Source: Desulfococcus multivorans (GTDB lineage: Bacteria > Desulfobacterota > Desulfobacteria > Desulfobacterales > Desulfococcaceae). Taken from it: a DNA stretch of 64,000 nt. Position 1 is the stretch's first letter. Each line of letters opens with the position of its first letter. The position numbers were made by a program, and so were the translations under genes. The DNA lies in the NCBI RefSeq assembly GCF_001854245.1, contig NZ_CP015381.1, forward strand, positions 1,142,001 to 1,206,000, given 5' to 3'. Shown here piece by piece: positions 1-9,256 of the stretch. The notes beneath the pieces are model-generated. The model saw only the letters and a program-made list of their open reading frames with translations, did not search any database and had not been told where the DNA came from.

Positions 1-1269
1 GACGCGCAGCCTTGGCGGCACCGCCGCGTCCAGCAGGCGGGTGTACGCGGCATAGTCGACCTCCGAAGGGATGCCGGGGATCAGGATGAGGGCCTTTTTG
101 ATCCGGTCGTTCATGGTGCGGATGATTTCCGGTGCCAGCCGAGCCGGGGCTGCATACACGGCCAGATCCACGGGATGCGGCAATGCCTCGAGAGAGGGAT
201 AGAGGGGGTAATCGACGCTGTCCAGGCGAAGACACCCCCCTTTGGGATTGACGAGGAAAATATCCCGGCGTCCCATGTCGTGGAGCTGCTGTGCGATATT
301 TCGTCCGATGCTGTGTTTTTCCGGGTTGACGGAAACACCGATGACGGCGATGCCCTGGGGATCGAAAAAACCGTCCAGATGGTGGGTGTTGATCCTCGAT
401 GCCGGGTATCGCTCGCATTGGAACGTGTGGAATTCAGCAAAGCCGTCTACCGCTACGAATCGGTGATCCCTGGCGAATACAAATGGGTTCACATCCAGGG
501 CTGTAATGATGAATTCGGGCTGCGGATCGGCGATAAAGGAGTAATGGTAGGCCAGAAGGCTCAACTTTCTGGCGGCGTCCGCGAGATAGACGAGGTATTC
601 GGGATGGCCGATCGCTTCGAATTTATACCGGATCTTGAGCGCAGCGATCATTTTGAGGGCCTCATTCCGCGTCAGGGGAGCCAGAGAGAGATTGGCCGGT
701 TCATAATGTCTGGCGAAAAATTCGGCGTCGTCTCCGCCCTTGCTGAGATTCAGCACCGGACCAAAGGCAGGATCGGCTTTGAATCCCAGTAAAACTTCAT
801 AGCCCAGGGCCTGGGTGTGTGGAATGTATTCCTCGATAAGGAAACCGCGAATTTCGGGGGAATCCGCGCTGTTGAAATGAGACAGGACCTCGTTTCTCAT
901 CTGTTCGAGAACGAACCGAATATAAAGCGGGTCTGAATTCCGCACTGTTTTCACCCCACCCAACTGCTGTTTGTGGGCGATGGACGGCGAGACGACCTTG
1001 AGCACCAGGTCGTGGTTGAACCGGCGCAGCAGGGCCTCATCGATCTGATCCGGGGACGCCGCAAAGACGTATTTCGGGGCTGCCAAACCGATGTGACCGA
1101 GAATATCGTAGACCTCATGCTCGTACAGGCTGTTACGATGGTCCCCGTCGGCTTTACGGAGCACGGCGTCAACCCGACGGAGCACCTTCCTCGAAAGCTT
1201 CGCCCCACCGGTGTGTTCGGAGGGTTTCGTCTGGTTGGGTGTTCCTTGTTTTCGTCGTGATGTCATCAT
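1..1269 (-). CDS. Acetate--CoA ligase (ADP-forming) family protein, C-terminus cut by window edge
   Basis: The reading frame runs off the left edge; 423 residues are visible. Residues ~45-280 read as an ATP-grasp subdomain of acyl-CoA synthetases (KVVSPSIAHKQQLGGVK is typical), and from ~300 a Rossmann CoA-binding domain begins (FFDPQGIAVIGVS). These are the domains of ADP-forming acetyl-CoA synthetases, which interconvert acyl-CoA and acid with ATP formation. The ATP-grasp-first order is the reverse of the common alpha-then-beta fusion. The start is uncertain: in-frame ATGs lie at 1269, 1266 and 1278, with no strong ribosome site. The substrate cannot be told, and the succinyl-CoA-ligase-like part would lie outside the window. 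Confidence 0.8.
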   Translation of the reverse strand, partial: MMTSRRKQGTPNQTKPSEHTGGAKLSRKVLRRVDAVLRKADGDHRNSLYEHEVYDILGHIGLAAPKYVFAASPDQIDEALLRRFNHDLVLKVVSPSIAHKQQLGGVKTVRNSDPLYIRFVLEQMRNEVLSHFNSADSPEIRGFLIEEYIPHTQALGYEVLLGFKADPAFGPVLNLSKGGDDAEFFARHYEPANLSLAPLTRNEALKMIAALKIRYKFEAIGHPEYLVYLADAARKLSLLAYHYSFIADPQPEFIITALDVNPFVFARDHRFVAVDGFAEFHTFQCERYPASRINTHHLDGFFDPQGIAVIGVSVNPEKHSIGRNIAQQLHDMGRRDIFLVNPKGGCLRLDSVDYPLYPSLEALPHPVDLAVYAAPARLAPEIIRTMNDRIKKALILIPGIPSEVDYAAYTRLLDAAVPPRLRV

Positions 1270-1278
1270 GCAGGCCAT

Positions 1279-1954
1279 CCGTCTGAATTCCAGAAAAATC
1301 CCGGCAATCCGGTAAGAATCCCCAAAAAAGATATCATAATGTTACGCCGATGCCGACGACACTGTCAACAATCGCATGCCGAGCGCCATATAAATGCGCA
1401 CCTTGTATGAAGGCGGTTGAAATCTTCGAAGGAATCGATTATACTGTAATCATTGAAAGGGGCGGCGCTCATACCGGTAAAGGCGTATAAGACCTCTTCA
1501 CTGACCGGCTTTCTGCGCGGCCTTGGATCCGGTCAGTATTTTAGGGCCGCCCCGGTCCTGGGTGCCATGGCGAACCCAGGCCGGGTTACTCATTTTATGC
1601 ACTTTCGCCGACCGGAATTCAGAGCGACACATATGACCGGTTAATGGCCTGATCCCTCATACAATCCTTTTTCCCATCTTCACAACCAACCCACACAAAC
1701 GGATTATCAGGAATCCCGCCGTCGGGGGACGCCCACCAGCATTTCGGCGTAACCGCTTTTTGTTGGACCTTTCAGCAATGATGCATGAGAAGTCCGTTGA
1801 AAACCGGGAAGATTTGCCTCATGATTTTCGTCGCGAAAATCTTCATCATGGATCCAAAAGTGATATAGAAGTTTTTGTTTCCAATAAAAATAAACAGGAT
1901 AGAATCAGATCTGTTTCTATCTTCAGCGTATCGGCCATATTAGAATATATTTTT
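1279..1954. other. Long gene-poor, partly AT-rich stretch
   Basis: No convincing gene was found. Two short open frames (1453-1644 and 1760-2056) have no ribosome site, family signature or typical codon use. A short perfect inverted repeat, GATTTTCG-TCG-CGAAAATC, lies at 1823-1841. From about 1850 the sequence becomes much more AT-rich than the rest of the window and leads into the promoter at 1955. Confidence 0.6.
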
Positions 1955-1983
1955 TTGACAAAACTCATAATAATACTTATAAA
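1955..1983 (+). promoter_or_regulatory. Strong sigma70-type promoter
   Basis: TTGACA at 1955-1960 and TATAAA at 1978-1983 are separated by exactly 17 bases in AT-rich DNA. Transcription would start near 1990, at the foot of the hairpin at 1993-2053, and read into the AT-hook gene at 2112. Confidence 0.7.
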
Positions 1984-1992
1984 ATTTAAAAG

Positions 1993-2053
1993 ATCTCCAG
2001 GCCGTCGTCGACAATATCTACCATTGTCCGGGTTGTCGAAATCATTTGGAGAT
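1993..2053 (+). promoter_or_regulatory. Structured 5' leader hairpin
   Basis: ATCTCCA (1993-1999) pairs with TGGAGAT (2047-2053), and TCGACAA (2008-2014) pairs with TTGTCGA (2033-2039), giving two 7-bp helices around a near-symmetric internal loop. It begins a few bases after the predicted transcription start and ends 58 bases before the start codon of the next gene, so it would form the 5' end of the mRNA. Its function is unknown; protection from decay or a protein/ligand site are possible. Confidence 0.45.
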
Positions 2054-2111
2054 TAAGGCGAAACCATAGAAGACATCAATAAAAAGATAAGAATTACAGA
2101 GGAACCAATAA

Positions 2112-2723
2112 ATGACAGCCAAGGAAAAAAAAAGTACGGTCCACCTGATCATCGAAACCCTGATGAGCGGGGATCCACTTCGCTCAAAAGATATCACCGA
2201 CATCATATCGGGGACCTCCGGAAAGGTTGTGAAAGTGCAGGATGTCGCGAGTATGCTCTCCCGAATTACCGATGCGAATAAATGTGAGTTGGGATTTTTT
2301 ATTCAAAAGAAACGCGATGGGAACCGGTATACCTATCGGGTGGTGGATGAGTTTTTGAACGTGTCGCCGAAACAGGCCTACGGGATGACCCTCAAAACCG
2401 GCAAGGGGCGATATTCGTTGGAACAGGCGCTCAGGGATTTTCCCGTTCTGGGCAAATACGTCGCGCCCAAACCGGGGAAGAAGGCCGTCACCGTGAAAAC
2501 GCGAGGCGGCCGGCCGCGAAAGGACCAGAAGAAGTCTGTCGATAAAAAAAGCATCGGTGTCGGGTCCACCCTGACATTGCGGGAGCTCACCGGCGGCCTT
2601 GGCGTGGAAGAAATAAAGGCGCTTGGAGAGTTGATTGACAAGGTCAAGGACATTGCTCTCCTCAAGGATATCAACGTCAACGTCAACCTGACCATCACCG
2701 TCGATGGACTTTGGACAAAATAG
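2112..2723 (+). CDS. Hypothetical protein with AT-hook motif
   Basis: A 203-residue basic protein that I do not recognise as a named family. Residues ~8-80 look like a winged-helix-type fold (SKDITDIISG, then VQDVASMLSRI and a YTYRVVDEF strand). A classic AT-hook core, GGRPRK, lies at ~132-137 in a Lys/Arg-rich linker, and the C-terminal ~50 residues are predicted helical with alternating hydrophobics. I infer a DNA-binding protein. The start has a GAGG ribosome site. The gene has its own strong promoter and structured leader, and its end is next to the peptidase gene that follows. Confidence 0.7.
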   Translation: MTAKEKKSTVHLIIETLMSGDPLRSKDITDIISGTSGKVVKVQDVASMLSRITDANKCELGFFIQKKRDGNRYTYRVVDEFLNVSPKQAYGMTLKTGKGRYSLEQALRDFPVLGKYVAPKPGKKAVTVKTRGGRPRKDQKKSVDKKSIGVGSTLTLRELTGGLGVEEIKALGELIDKVKDIALLKDINVNVNLTITVDGLWTK

Positions 2724-2754
2724 GTGTCGCTTCGAGATTGAAAAGAGCGTGGGG

Positions 2755-3693
2755 ATGGCCCTTCACATTTTGTGGGCCGTTCTGATGATTCTCCTTGCCT
2801 GGTGGACCCTGCCGTCCGCGGCAAGGAGCGAGGTCTATCACCGCACCGACCGGCCGGGGATAACGGTTTTTTCGCCTCCGGCGCTGAATATTGCGGCGGG
2901 AGATATCGCCGACCTTTTCCCTCGGCTGGGAGAAGAGTTGGCCGATCGGTTCGGATGGGCCTATACGGGTGAGACGATCGTCTGGCTTTTGGATGATGAA
3001 GCGCAGTTTCAGCGCATGATCGGCCGTCCCTTTTTCGCAGCCTTTGTAATGCCGGAAACCGGGGTGATGGTTATCGACAACACCAAAACGCGTATTCATC
3101 CGCTGACGCTTGAAACCATCCTCAAGCACGAACTATGCCACCTCCTGTTGCACCAGCATATTTCGGCGCACCATCTGCCAAAATGGCTCGACGAAGGCGT
3201 TGCACAGTGGGCCAGCGACGGGATCTCCGAACTGTTGGCACCCGGGTCGGGAGATGCGCTCCGCCGGGCGGTTCTGTCGGGGAAGCTTCCCTCCATGGCA
3301 GAGATCAACCACTATTTTATGCTGGACCAGCCGGCGGTTCAACTGGCTTATGAGGCCAGCAGAAGCATCGTCGACTATGTGGTCAGGCGGTACGGCGTTG
3401 CAGGACTGCTTAGGGTGCTATCCGAATTGAAAGGCGGCCGTTCTCCTGAAACCTCGATTCCAGCCGCGCTCGGGGTGACCCTCGGCGAAATCGAGGCCGG
3501 TTGGCAGGGATCTCTGGAAAAAACCGATATCTGGTGGCGGGTGACGACGGTCTACCTTTATGACCTTCTTTTTTTTGCGGCCGCCGTCATCACCCTTGTG
3601 GCATTTGTGCGGGGGATCGTCAGAAAGCGCCGGTATTCAGACGAAGTTGGGGCCGGGACGTCGGACGATGCCGATGAGAACGGTTTTCGTTAA
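2755..3693 (+). CDS. Membrane-anchored gluzincin peptidase (peptidase MA-like)
   Basis: A 312-residue protein with an N-terminal signal or anchor (residues ~4-22), a zinc-peptidase core with HELCH at 125-129 and a downstream WLDEG whose Glu147 fits as third metal ligand, and a C-terminal membrane span (~265-287) followed by basic residues. This matches the MA-clan (gluzincin) pattern; the substrate is unknown, and a periplasmic or extracytoplasmic active site is inferred. ATG 2755 is preferred, 8 bases after an AAAAGAG ribosome site; an in-frame ATG at 2704 would overlap the AT-hook gene but places 17 charged residues before the signal. Probably co-transcribed with 2112-2723. Its end overlaps mazG by 4 bases on the other strand. 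Confidence 0.75.
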   Translation: MALHILWAVLMILLAWWTLPSAARSEVYHRTDRPGITVFSPPALNIAAGDIADLFPRLGEELADRFGWAYTGETIVWLLDDEAQFQRMIGRPFFAAFVMPETGVMVIDNTKTRIHPLTLETILKHELCHLLLHQHISAHHLPKWLDEGVAQWASDGISELLAPGSGDALRRAVLSGKLPSMAEINHYFMLDQPAVQLAYEASRSIVDYVVRRYGVAGLLRVLSELKGGRSPETSIPAALGVTLGEIEAGWQGSLEKTDIWWRVTTVYLYDLLFFAAAVITLVAFVRGIVRKRRYSDEVGAGTSDDADENGFR

Positions 3694-4514
3694 GATTGCG
3701 GGCCGTCTTTGGGAGGGATCTTTTTAGCTTGATTCCAGAGCTGTTCTTTCTCTTGGCGCGGAACCGCGTCGATGTCCCTGCCGGTGGCTTCCGCTGTTTG
3801 CTCCAGATGATGAAATCGCCGTTCGAATTTCTGAGTGGCGCTGACCAGGGCGGATTCAGGGTGAATTCGAGCAAACCGAGCGACGTTGACAAGGGTGAAG
3901 AGGACGTCACCGAATTCCAATGCGATCTGTTCCCGGCGCTGTTCCGAACGGGATGGTTCGACGCCGTTTTTTCCGATCTCGGCCTTGAGTTCGGACCATT
4001 CTTCCTCTACCTTGTCCATGACGCCGCCCATATCGTCCCAGTCGAAGCCGGTGCGGGCGGCCCGCTCTGAAATCCGGTAGGCTCGCATCAAGGCAGGCAT
4101 GTTGCGGGGCACCGAGTCCAGGACGGAACCGGAGCGCCCGTTTTTTTCCTGCTTCTTGATTTCGTGCCATTGCCGGCGAACGGCCTCGGTCTCCGTGATG
4201 GTGACGTCGCCGAAGACATGGGGATGGCGCCGAATCATTTTCTCCGCGCTTTTCCGGGCCGCGGCTTCAATGTCGAAAAGCCCTTTTTCTTCGAAAAATT
4301 TCGCGATAAAAAGTACCTGAAACAGTACGTCTCCAAGCTCCTCGCAGATATCTTCGGTGTTGCCGGATTCAATGGCCGCAAGCAGTTCATGGGCCTCTTC
4401 GATGAGATATACGGCTATGCTTTCGGGGGTCTGCTTCCGGTCCCACGGGCAGCCGTTTTCGCTTCTCAGGGATGCGATGATCCCGTCGAGCCTTTTGATG
4501 GGGTTCTGGTCCAC
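3690..4514 (-). CDS. mazG: Nucleoside triphosphate pyrophosphohydrolase MazG
   Basis: A 274-residue protein, the usual length for the two-domain MazG that hydrolyses NTPs and dNTPs to the monophosphate plus pyrophosphate. The N-terminal domain shows CPWDRKQTPESI and the acidic metal-binding helices EEAHELLAAIES...CEELGDVLFQ; the second domain repeats this with KVEEEWSELKAEI and EFGDVLFTLVNVARF. The role is cytoplasmic house-cleaning of aberrant nucleotides or stress control of nucleotide pools. It converges on the peptidase gene with a 4-base overlap. Confidence 0.93.
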   Translation of the reverse strand: MDQNPIKRLDGIIASLRSENGCPWDRKQTPESIAVYLIEEAHELLAAIESGNTEDICEELGDVLFQVLFIAKFFEEKGLFDIEAAARKSAEKMIRRHPHVFGDVTITETEAVRRQWHEIKKQEKNGRSGSVLDSVPRNMPALMRAYRISERAARTGFDWDDMGGVMDKVEEEWSELKAEIGKNGVEPSRSEQRREQIALEFGDVLFTLVNVARFARIHPESALVSATQKFERRFHHLEQTAEATGRDIDAVPRQEKEQLWNQAKKIPPKDGPQS

Positions 4515-4557
4515 GATACGCCTCTGATTTCGGATTAAACGTTCATGTCGGAAAGGG

Positions 4558-5265
4558 TTATGCGGAAGTTTTCATCATCTGCATCATCTGACGTTGCATT
4601 TTCCGGGTGACCGCTTTGCGATCATGATCGTTTTTGAGGCGGTATCCCAACAATTTGCCTGCATCCGCCGCCGCCTGCATCAAAATCGGATCTTTTGAAA
4701 CGTCGGGAATCATTTCGGGGGTGATCTTGACGTTCTCCCCGTACAGCATGCTGGGAACACCCACTTTGCAGGTTTCACCGTAGCCGCAGGAGTAGCAGGA
4801 GGCCGCACCTTGCCCCGAAACCTTTGCGACGGTTTCGATGAAGTTGTACATGAAAAATTTTTCGATATTTTCTGCAGGAAAGCGGCCGTCCATGCCGCCG
4901 ACGCCCACGGCCACAGCCAGCTTTCCCCAAAGGAGATTCCCCGCCTGGTGTCGGAACTGAAACCAACGCTCAAGGAAGGCATGGGTGCCGGCATTCAGTG
5001 TCGAGTAATAGTTGGGTGCCCCGATGACGTATGCGTCCGCGGCGACGATTTCCTCCCGAAGGCTCTCCAGATCGTCCTTGACCTTGCAGACATTGTCCGG
5101 GGCGCATCCGAGGCAGGCGATGCAACCGCCGATGGTTTTGCCGCGAAGGGAAATCAGATCATAATCAAGACCGGTGTTTTCGAGGACGGTGGATACGAGC
5201 TTATAGGTGCCGGAGACCTTTTCTTTTCGGGGGCTTCCGGAAATACCGAGTATTCTGATTCTCAT
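4558..5265 (-). CDS. NADPH-dependent FMN reductase / iron-sulfur flavoprotein
   Basis: A 235-residue flavodoxin-like protein opening with ILGISGSPRK, the phosphate-binding loop of NADPH-dependent FMN reductases. A cysteine cluster CIACLGCAPDNVC (residues ~32-44) and a second one (CYSCGYGETC) suggest an iron-sulfur flavoprotein or disulfide centre. GAPNYYSTLN is the typical FMN-edge loop. ATG 5265 was chosen because AAGGAG sits just upstream; the frame is open to 5478 without support. Electron donor and acceptor are unknown. Probably a cytoplasmic anaerobic redox enzyme. Confidence 0.8.
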   Translation of the reverse strand: MRIRILGISGSPRKEKVSGTYKLVSTVLENTGLDYDLISLRGKTIGGCIACLGCAPDNVCKVKDDLESLREEIVAADAYVIGAPNYYSTLNAGTHAFLERWFQFRHQAGNLLWGKLAVAVGVGGMDGRFPAENIEKFFMYNFIETVAKVSGQGAASCYSCGYGETCKVGVPSMLYGENVKITPEMIPDVSKDPILMQAAADAGKLLGYRLKNDHDRKAVTRKMQRQMMQMMKTSA

Positions 5266-5332
5266 AGCATTCTCCTTTGTGCTGGGGGTGTGATTGTGGC
5301 TTCCACCGCGTTGCCGTCGCGTCACATGGCCG

Positions 5333-7957
5333 TCATGTCCTTTCGATGATACCGTAAACCGATTCGAGGGCTTCATCCAGTTTTTCGGGCCGGGTGCCGC
5401 CCGCCTGCGCCATATCCGGCCGTCCGCCCCCGCCTCCGCCGACAACGGCAGCCGTCTCTTTGACGATGTTTCCTGCATGGAATCGTCCGGTCAGATCCTT
5501 TGTGACCACCACGATCAGCATGGCCTTGTCGTTCGCGGCGCCGCCGAGAACGACGATACCGGATTGGAGCTTGTCCTTGAATTTATCCGCCGCGTCCCTG
5601 AGAGCGGCAGGGTTGTCGGCTGCAACGCGTTTGGCCAATACCTTGACACCCTTGATTTCCCGGATTTCATCGTCGATCCCCGCCGCGGACATGGTGGCCA
5701 TTTTCGATTTGAGTTGTTCGACCTCCCGTTCCAGGGCACGGTTTTCCGCCAGGGTCTTTTCGATTCTTTGAACGACGGCGTCCGGTTTGTCTTTGAGAAG
5801 GGCCGCGGCATCCCGAAGGGCGGCGGCCATCTTCTGCACGACGGCGACGGCCGTTCGGCCCGACACGGCCTCGATTCTTCGAACCCCTGAGGCGATGCTC
5901 GATTCCGAGATGATCTTGAAGCAGCCGATGTCCCCCGTGAGCCGGGTGTGGGTGCCGCCGCAAAGTTCTTTGCTGAAGGCGTCAAGGGAGATGACCCGAA
6001 CCCGATCACCATACTTCTCCTCGAACAGGGCCATTGCACCGGTTTTAAAGGCCTCCTCGGCCGCCATTTCCACGATGTTCACCGTGGCATTCCGACGAAT
6101 GTAGTCGTTGACCCGAGCTTCGATCCGATCGAGGGTTTCGGGATCCACTTGAGAAAAATGGGTGAAGTCAAAGCGGAGTCGGTCGGGGGCGACAAGAGAA
6201 CCCGCCTGCTTGACGTGGTCACCCAGAATTTCCCGCAGGACCGCGTGAAGAATATGGGTGGCCGTATGATTGCAGGCCGTGGCCTGTCGGGCGGCTTTAT
6301 CCACCGAAAGGCTGACGGTGTCCCCCACGTGGATGTTCCCCTTGACCACCTTGCCTTTGTGGATGATCATCCCGGTGGGGTCTTTGGTCGTATCGGTTAC
6401 GGTCATCTCGAAGGCCGTCCCGGTGATTTTTCCGATGTCGCCCACCTGTCCACCCGATGCGCCGTAAAACGGCGTTTTCTTTACGACCACTTCGACAGTG
6501 TCGCTTTCCCCGGCGGATTCGATCGCTTTTCCGTCCTTGACCAGCAACAGTATGGTGCTGTCGCAGAGAGTGGTTTCGTACCCTATGAATTCAGGGATGA
6601 TGCCGTCGGCCGACAGTTTTTTGTAGGCGTCGCTGATCTGGGAGAAACTAACCACCGAGCGGGATTTTTCCCGTTGTTCGGCCATCTGTCGGTCAAAAGT
6701 CGCCATGTCGAGCGTCATATTGCGATCCCGGACCACATCACGAACGATATCCACCGGGAACCCGAAGGTGTCGTAAAGTTTGAAGATGACGTTCCCTGGA
6801 ACCTCGGTCTGCTTTTTTTCCGTCATCTCGGCCAGGGTGTCGTTGAGCAGGGCGAGGCCCTTGTCGAGGGTTTCGGAGAAGCGGATTTCTTCGTTTCGGA
6901 TAACGTTGGTAATAAAGGCCTCCGCTTTGGCGAGTTCAGGATAGGCCGGCTTCATGATGTCAAAAACAACCTTGGCGGTTTCGTGGAGAAAGGGCCGCAT
7001 CAGGTGCAGGTTGCGACCGTATCGGATCGCTCGGCGCATGATGCGGCGAAGCACGTACCCACGGCCTTCATTGGAGGGCAGGACGCCGTCGCCGATCAGA
7101 AACGCCATGGCTCGGCTGTGGTCGGCGATGACCTTCATGGCCACGTCCGTCTCCGCCGATTCGCCCAACCGGCGTCCCGAGAGGCCCTCGGCTTTGCGCA
7201 TGATGGGCATGATCAGGTCTATGTCATAGTTGGTGGCGGCGTTCTGGATAACAGAGACGATCCGTTCGAGGCCCATGCCGGTATCGATGCTCGGTTTGGG
7301 CAGGGGCGTCATGTTGCCGGACTGGTCCCGATTGAACTGCATGAAGACCAGGTTCCAGATCTCCAGATACCGATCGCATTCACACCCCAGGCTACAGTCG
7401 GGTCCGCACCCGAATTCAGCGCCTCGGTCGATGTGGATTTCTGAGCATGGACCGCATGGGCCCGTATCGCCCATGGCCCAGAAATTGTCCTTTTCACCGA
7501 AACGGACGATTCGGTCTTCAGGGACGCCGACCACGGTCCGCCAGAGGTCGAAGGCTTCGTCATCGTCCAGGTAGATGGAGACCCACAGCTTATCTTCGGG
7601 GAGTCCATAACCGTTGGTCAGAAGATCCCATGCGAACTCGATGGCTTTTTCCTTGAAATAGTCGCCGAAGGAAAAATTGCCCAACATCTCGAAAAACGTG
7701 TGGTGTCGCGCGGTGTATCCGACGTTTTCCAGATCGTTGTGTTTCCCGCCGGCCCTTACGCATTTCTGGGACGTTGCGGCCCGGACGTATCTGCGTTTTT
7801 CCTCCCCGAGAAAGGTGCGCTTGAATTGCACCATTCCCGCATTGGTGAAGAGCAGGGTCGGGTCGTCTTGAGGAATGAGGGACGAACTTCGTACTATCTG
7901 ATGGTGATGTTTCTGGAAATAATCAAGAAATTTCTGTCGGATTTCGTTGCCTGTCAT
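5333..7957 (-). CDS. alaS: Alanyl-tRNA synthetase
   Basis: An 874-residue class II synthetase, normal length for AlaRS. It has the catalytic N-terminus (HHTFFEMLGNFSFGDYFKEK), the tRNA-recognition domain, the editing domain with its zinc motif including HTATHILHAVLR and CGGTH, and a C-terminal DHHA1 domain ending in a glycine-rich GGGGGGRPDMAQAGG. It charges tRNA-Ala. ATG 7957 has GGAGAG upstream and is preferred over the in-frame GTG at 7972. It lies 90 bases downstream of recA with no terminator between them, so the two are probably co-transcribed; recX, often found here, is absent. Confidence 0.97.
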   Translation of the reverse strand: MTGNEIRQKFLDYFQKHHHQIVRSSSLIPQDDPTLLFTNAGMVQFKRTFLGEEKRRYVRAATSQKCVRAGGKHNDLENVGYTARHHTFFEMLGNFSFGDYFKEKAIEFAWDLLTNGYGLPEDKLWVSIYLDDDEAFDLWRTVVGVPEDRIVRFGEKDNFWAMGDTGPCGPCSEIHIDRGAEFGCGPDCSLGCECDRYLEIWNLVFMQFNRDQSGNMTPLPKPSIDTGMGLERIVSVIQNAATNYDIDLIMPIMRKAEGLSGRRLGESAETDVAMKVIADHSRAMAFLIGDGVLPSNEGRGYVLRRIMRRAIRYGRNLHLMRPFLHETAKVVFDIMKPAYPELAKAEAFITNVIRNEEIRFSETLDKGLALLNDTLAEMTEKKQTEVPGNVIFKLYDTFGFPVDIVRDVVRDRNMTLDMATFDRQMAEQREKSRSVVSFSQISDAYKKLSADGIIPEFIGYETTLCDSTILLLVKDGKAIESAGESDTVEVVVKKTPFYGASGGQVGDIGKITGTAFEMTVTDTTKDPTGMIIHKGKVVKGNIHVGDTVSLSVDKAARQATACNHTATHILHAVLREILGDHVKQAGSLVAPDRLRFDFTHFSQVDPETLDRIEARVNDYIRRNATVNIVEMAAEEAFKTGAMALFEEKYGDRVRVISLDAFSKELCGGTHTRLTGDIGCFKIISESSIASGVRRIEAVSGRTAVAVVQKMAAALRDAAALLKDKPDAVVQRIEKTLAENRALEREVEQLKSKMATMSAAGIDDEIREIKGVKVLAKRVAADNPAALRDAADKFKDKLQSGIVVLGGAANDKAMLIVVVTKDLTGRFHAGNIVKETAAVVGGGGGGRPDMAQAGGTRPEKLDEALESVYGIIERT

Positions 7958-8047
7958 GGATCTCTCCGTCACAAGATGTTGTCGTCTATACCTAAGGCCT
8001 CACTCATTCCTCTTTGAGATTGTCGGCTTTGCGGACCCTTTCGTCGC

Positions 8048-9085
8048 TCACTCCGCATCTTTCTGGGGAGGCGGTTGCGGTTGGTCTTCCTTGACCAGCC
8101 CCAAACCGACCCGGACCTTTTTGAGGATGGCGTCGTAGACCTCGGGGTTTTCGGCCAAAAACTTCTTGACGTTTTCACGACCCTGGCCGATGCGATCGCC
8201 GTCATGGGAATACCAAGAGCCGCTTTTCTCGACGATTCCCATCTCAACGCCCATGTCGATCAGGTCGCCCGTACGCGAAATGCCTTCTCCATAAGTAATG
8301 TCGAATTCAGCCTCCCGAAAGGGCGGTGCCATCTTGTTTTTGACCACCCGTACCTTGGTTCGGTTGCCGATTTGTTCCTGCCCGTCTTTGATGGCACCCA
8401 TCCGCCGGATGTCGAGGCGAAGGGACGCATAGAATTTCAAGGCGTTGCCGCCGGTTGTGGTTTCGGGATTGCCGAACATCACGCCGATTTTCATCCGGAT
8501 CTGGTTGATGAAAATCACCGATGTCATCGTCTTGCCGATGGTGCCGGTCAATTTTCTGAGGGCCTGGGACATCAGTCGGGCCTGGAGCCCCATATGGGCG
8601 TCCCCCATCTCTCCCTCGATTTCCGCGCGGGGAACCAGGGCGGCTACCGAGTCGATCACCACGATGTCCACCGCGCCGCTGCGGACCAGCATATCTGCAA
8701 TTTCCAGAGCCTGTTCGCCGGTGTCGGGCTGGGATATCAGCAGTTCGTCGCAATTGACCCCGAGCTTTCGGGCGTAGACCGTGTCCAGAGCGTGCTCGGC
8801 ATCGATAAAGGCGGCGATGCCTCCCTGTTTCTGAGCTTCGGCTACGGCATGAAGGGCCAGCGTTGTCTTCCCCGAGGATTCCGGACCGAAAATCTCGATG
8901 ACTCTTCCCCTGGGAAAACCGCCGATGCCCAGAGCCTTGTCCAGGGCAAGCGAGCCGGAGGGAATGACGGGGATATTCTGAACCTCTTTGCTCCCCAGTT
9001 TCATGATCGAGCCCTTGCCGAACTGGCGTTCGATCTGGGTTATAGCGGACTCCACCGCTTTTTGTTTATCGGGTGAAATATTCAT
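8048..9085 (-). CDS. recA: Recombinase RecA
   Basis: A 345-residue RecA with Walker [10 protein letters not shown], the L1/L2 DNA-binding loops (including [20 protein letters not shown]) and an acidic C-terminal tail. It forms filaments on single-stranded DNA, catalyses strand exchange and triggers LexA self-cleavage in the SOS response. The start at 9085 follows an excellent CAGGAGGG ribosome site; an upstream in-frame ATG at 9118 lacks one. I did not recognise a LexA box upstream. Followed directly by alaS. Confidence 0.98.
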   Translation of the reverse strand: MNISPDKQKAVESAITQIERQFGKGSIMKLGSKEVQNIPVIPSGSLALDKALGIGGFPRGRVIEIFGPESSGKTTLALHAVAEAQKQGGIAAFIDAEHALDTVYARKLGVNCDELLISQPDTGEQALEIADMLVRSGAVDIVVIDSVAALVPRAEIEGEMGDAHMGLQARLMSQALRKLTGTIGKTMTSVIFINQIRMKIGVMFGNPETTTGGNALKFYASLRLDIRRMGAIKDGQEQIGNRTKVRVVKNKMAPPFREAEFDITYGEGISRTGDLIDMGVEMGIVEKSGSWYSHDGDRIGQGRENVKKFLAENPEVYDAILKKVRVGLGLVKEDQPQPPPQKDAE

Positions 9086-9256
9086 ATTTCCCTCCTGGAA
9101 CATTTGTATTTGTTTCATATCGTTATGGACTTTCCGGCCGCAATGTGGTGCCGCGTCTCAGTTTGCCGGGCAATGGCCGACATGACCACCCTGCATGTCG
9201 GGTGCCATCATGCTCTGAAAGTCGTTCGTATCCGGCCGTCTGTTGATCGGAACGTC

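Noticed and set aside
1453-2056. Open frames of 63 and 98 codons before the AT-hook gene
   Set aside because: No ribosome sites or motifs; the second spans the promoter and the leader hairpin.
5948-7444. 498-codon open frame opposite alaS
   Set aside because: It lies wholly antisense to the conserved synthetase and its product looks compositionally random.
9086-9256. LexA box upstream of recA
   Set aside because: No CTGT-N8-ACAG or other known LexA pattern was recognised.
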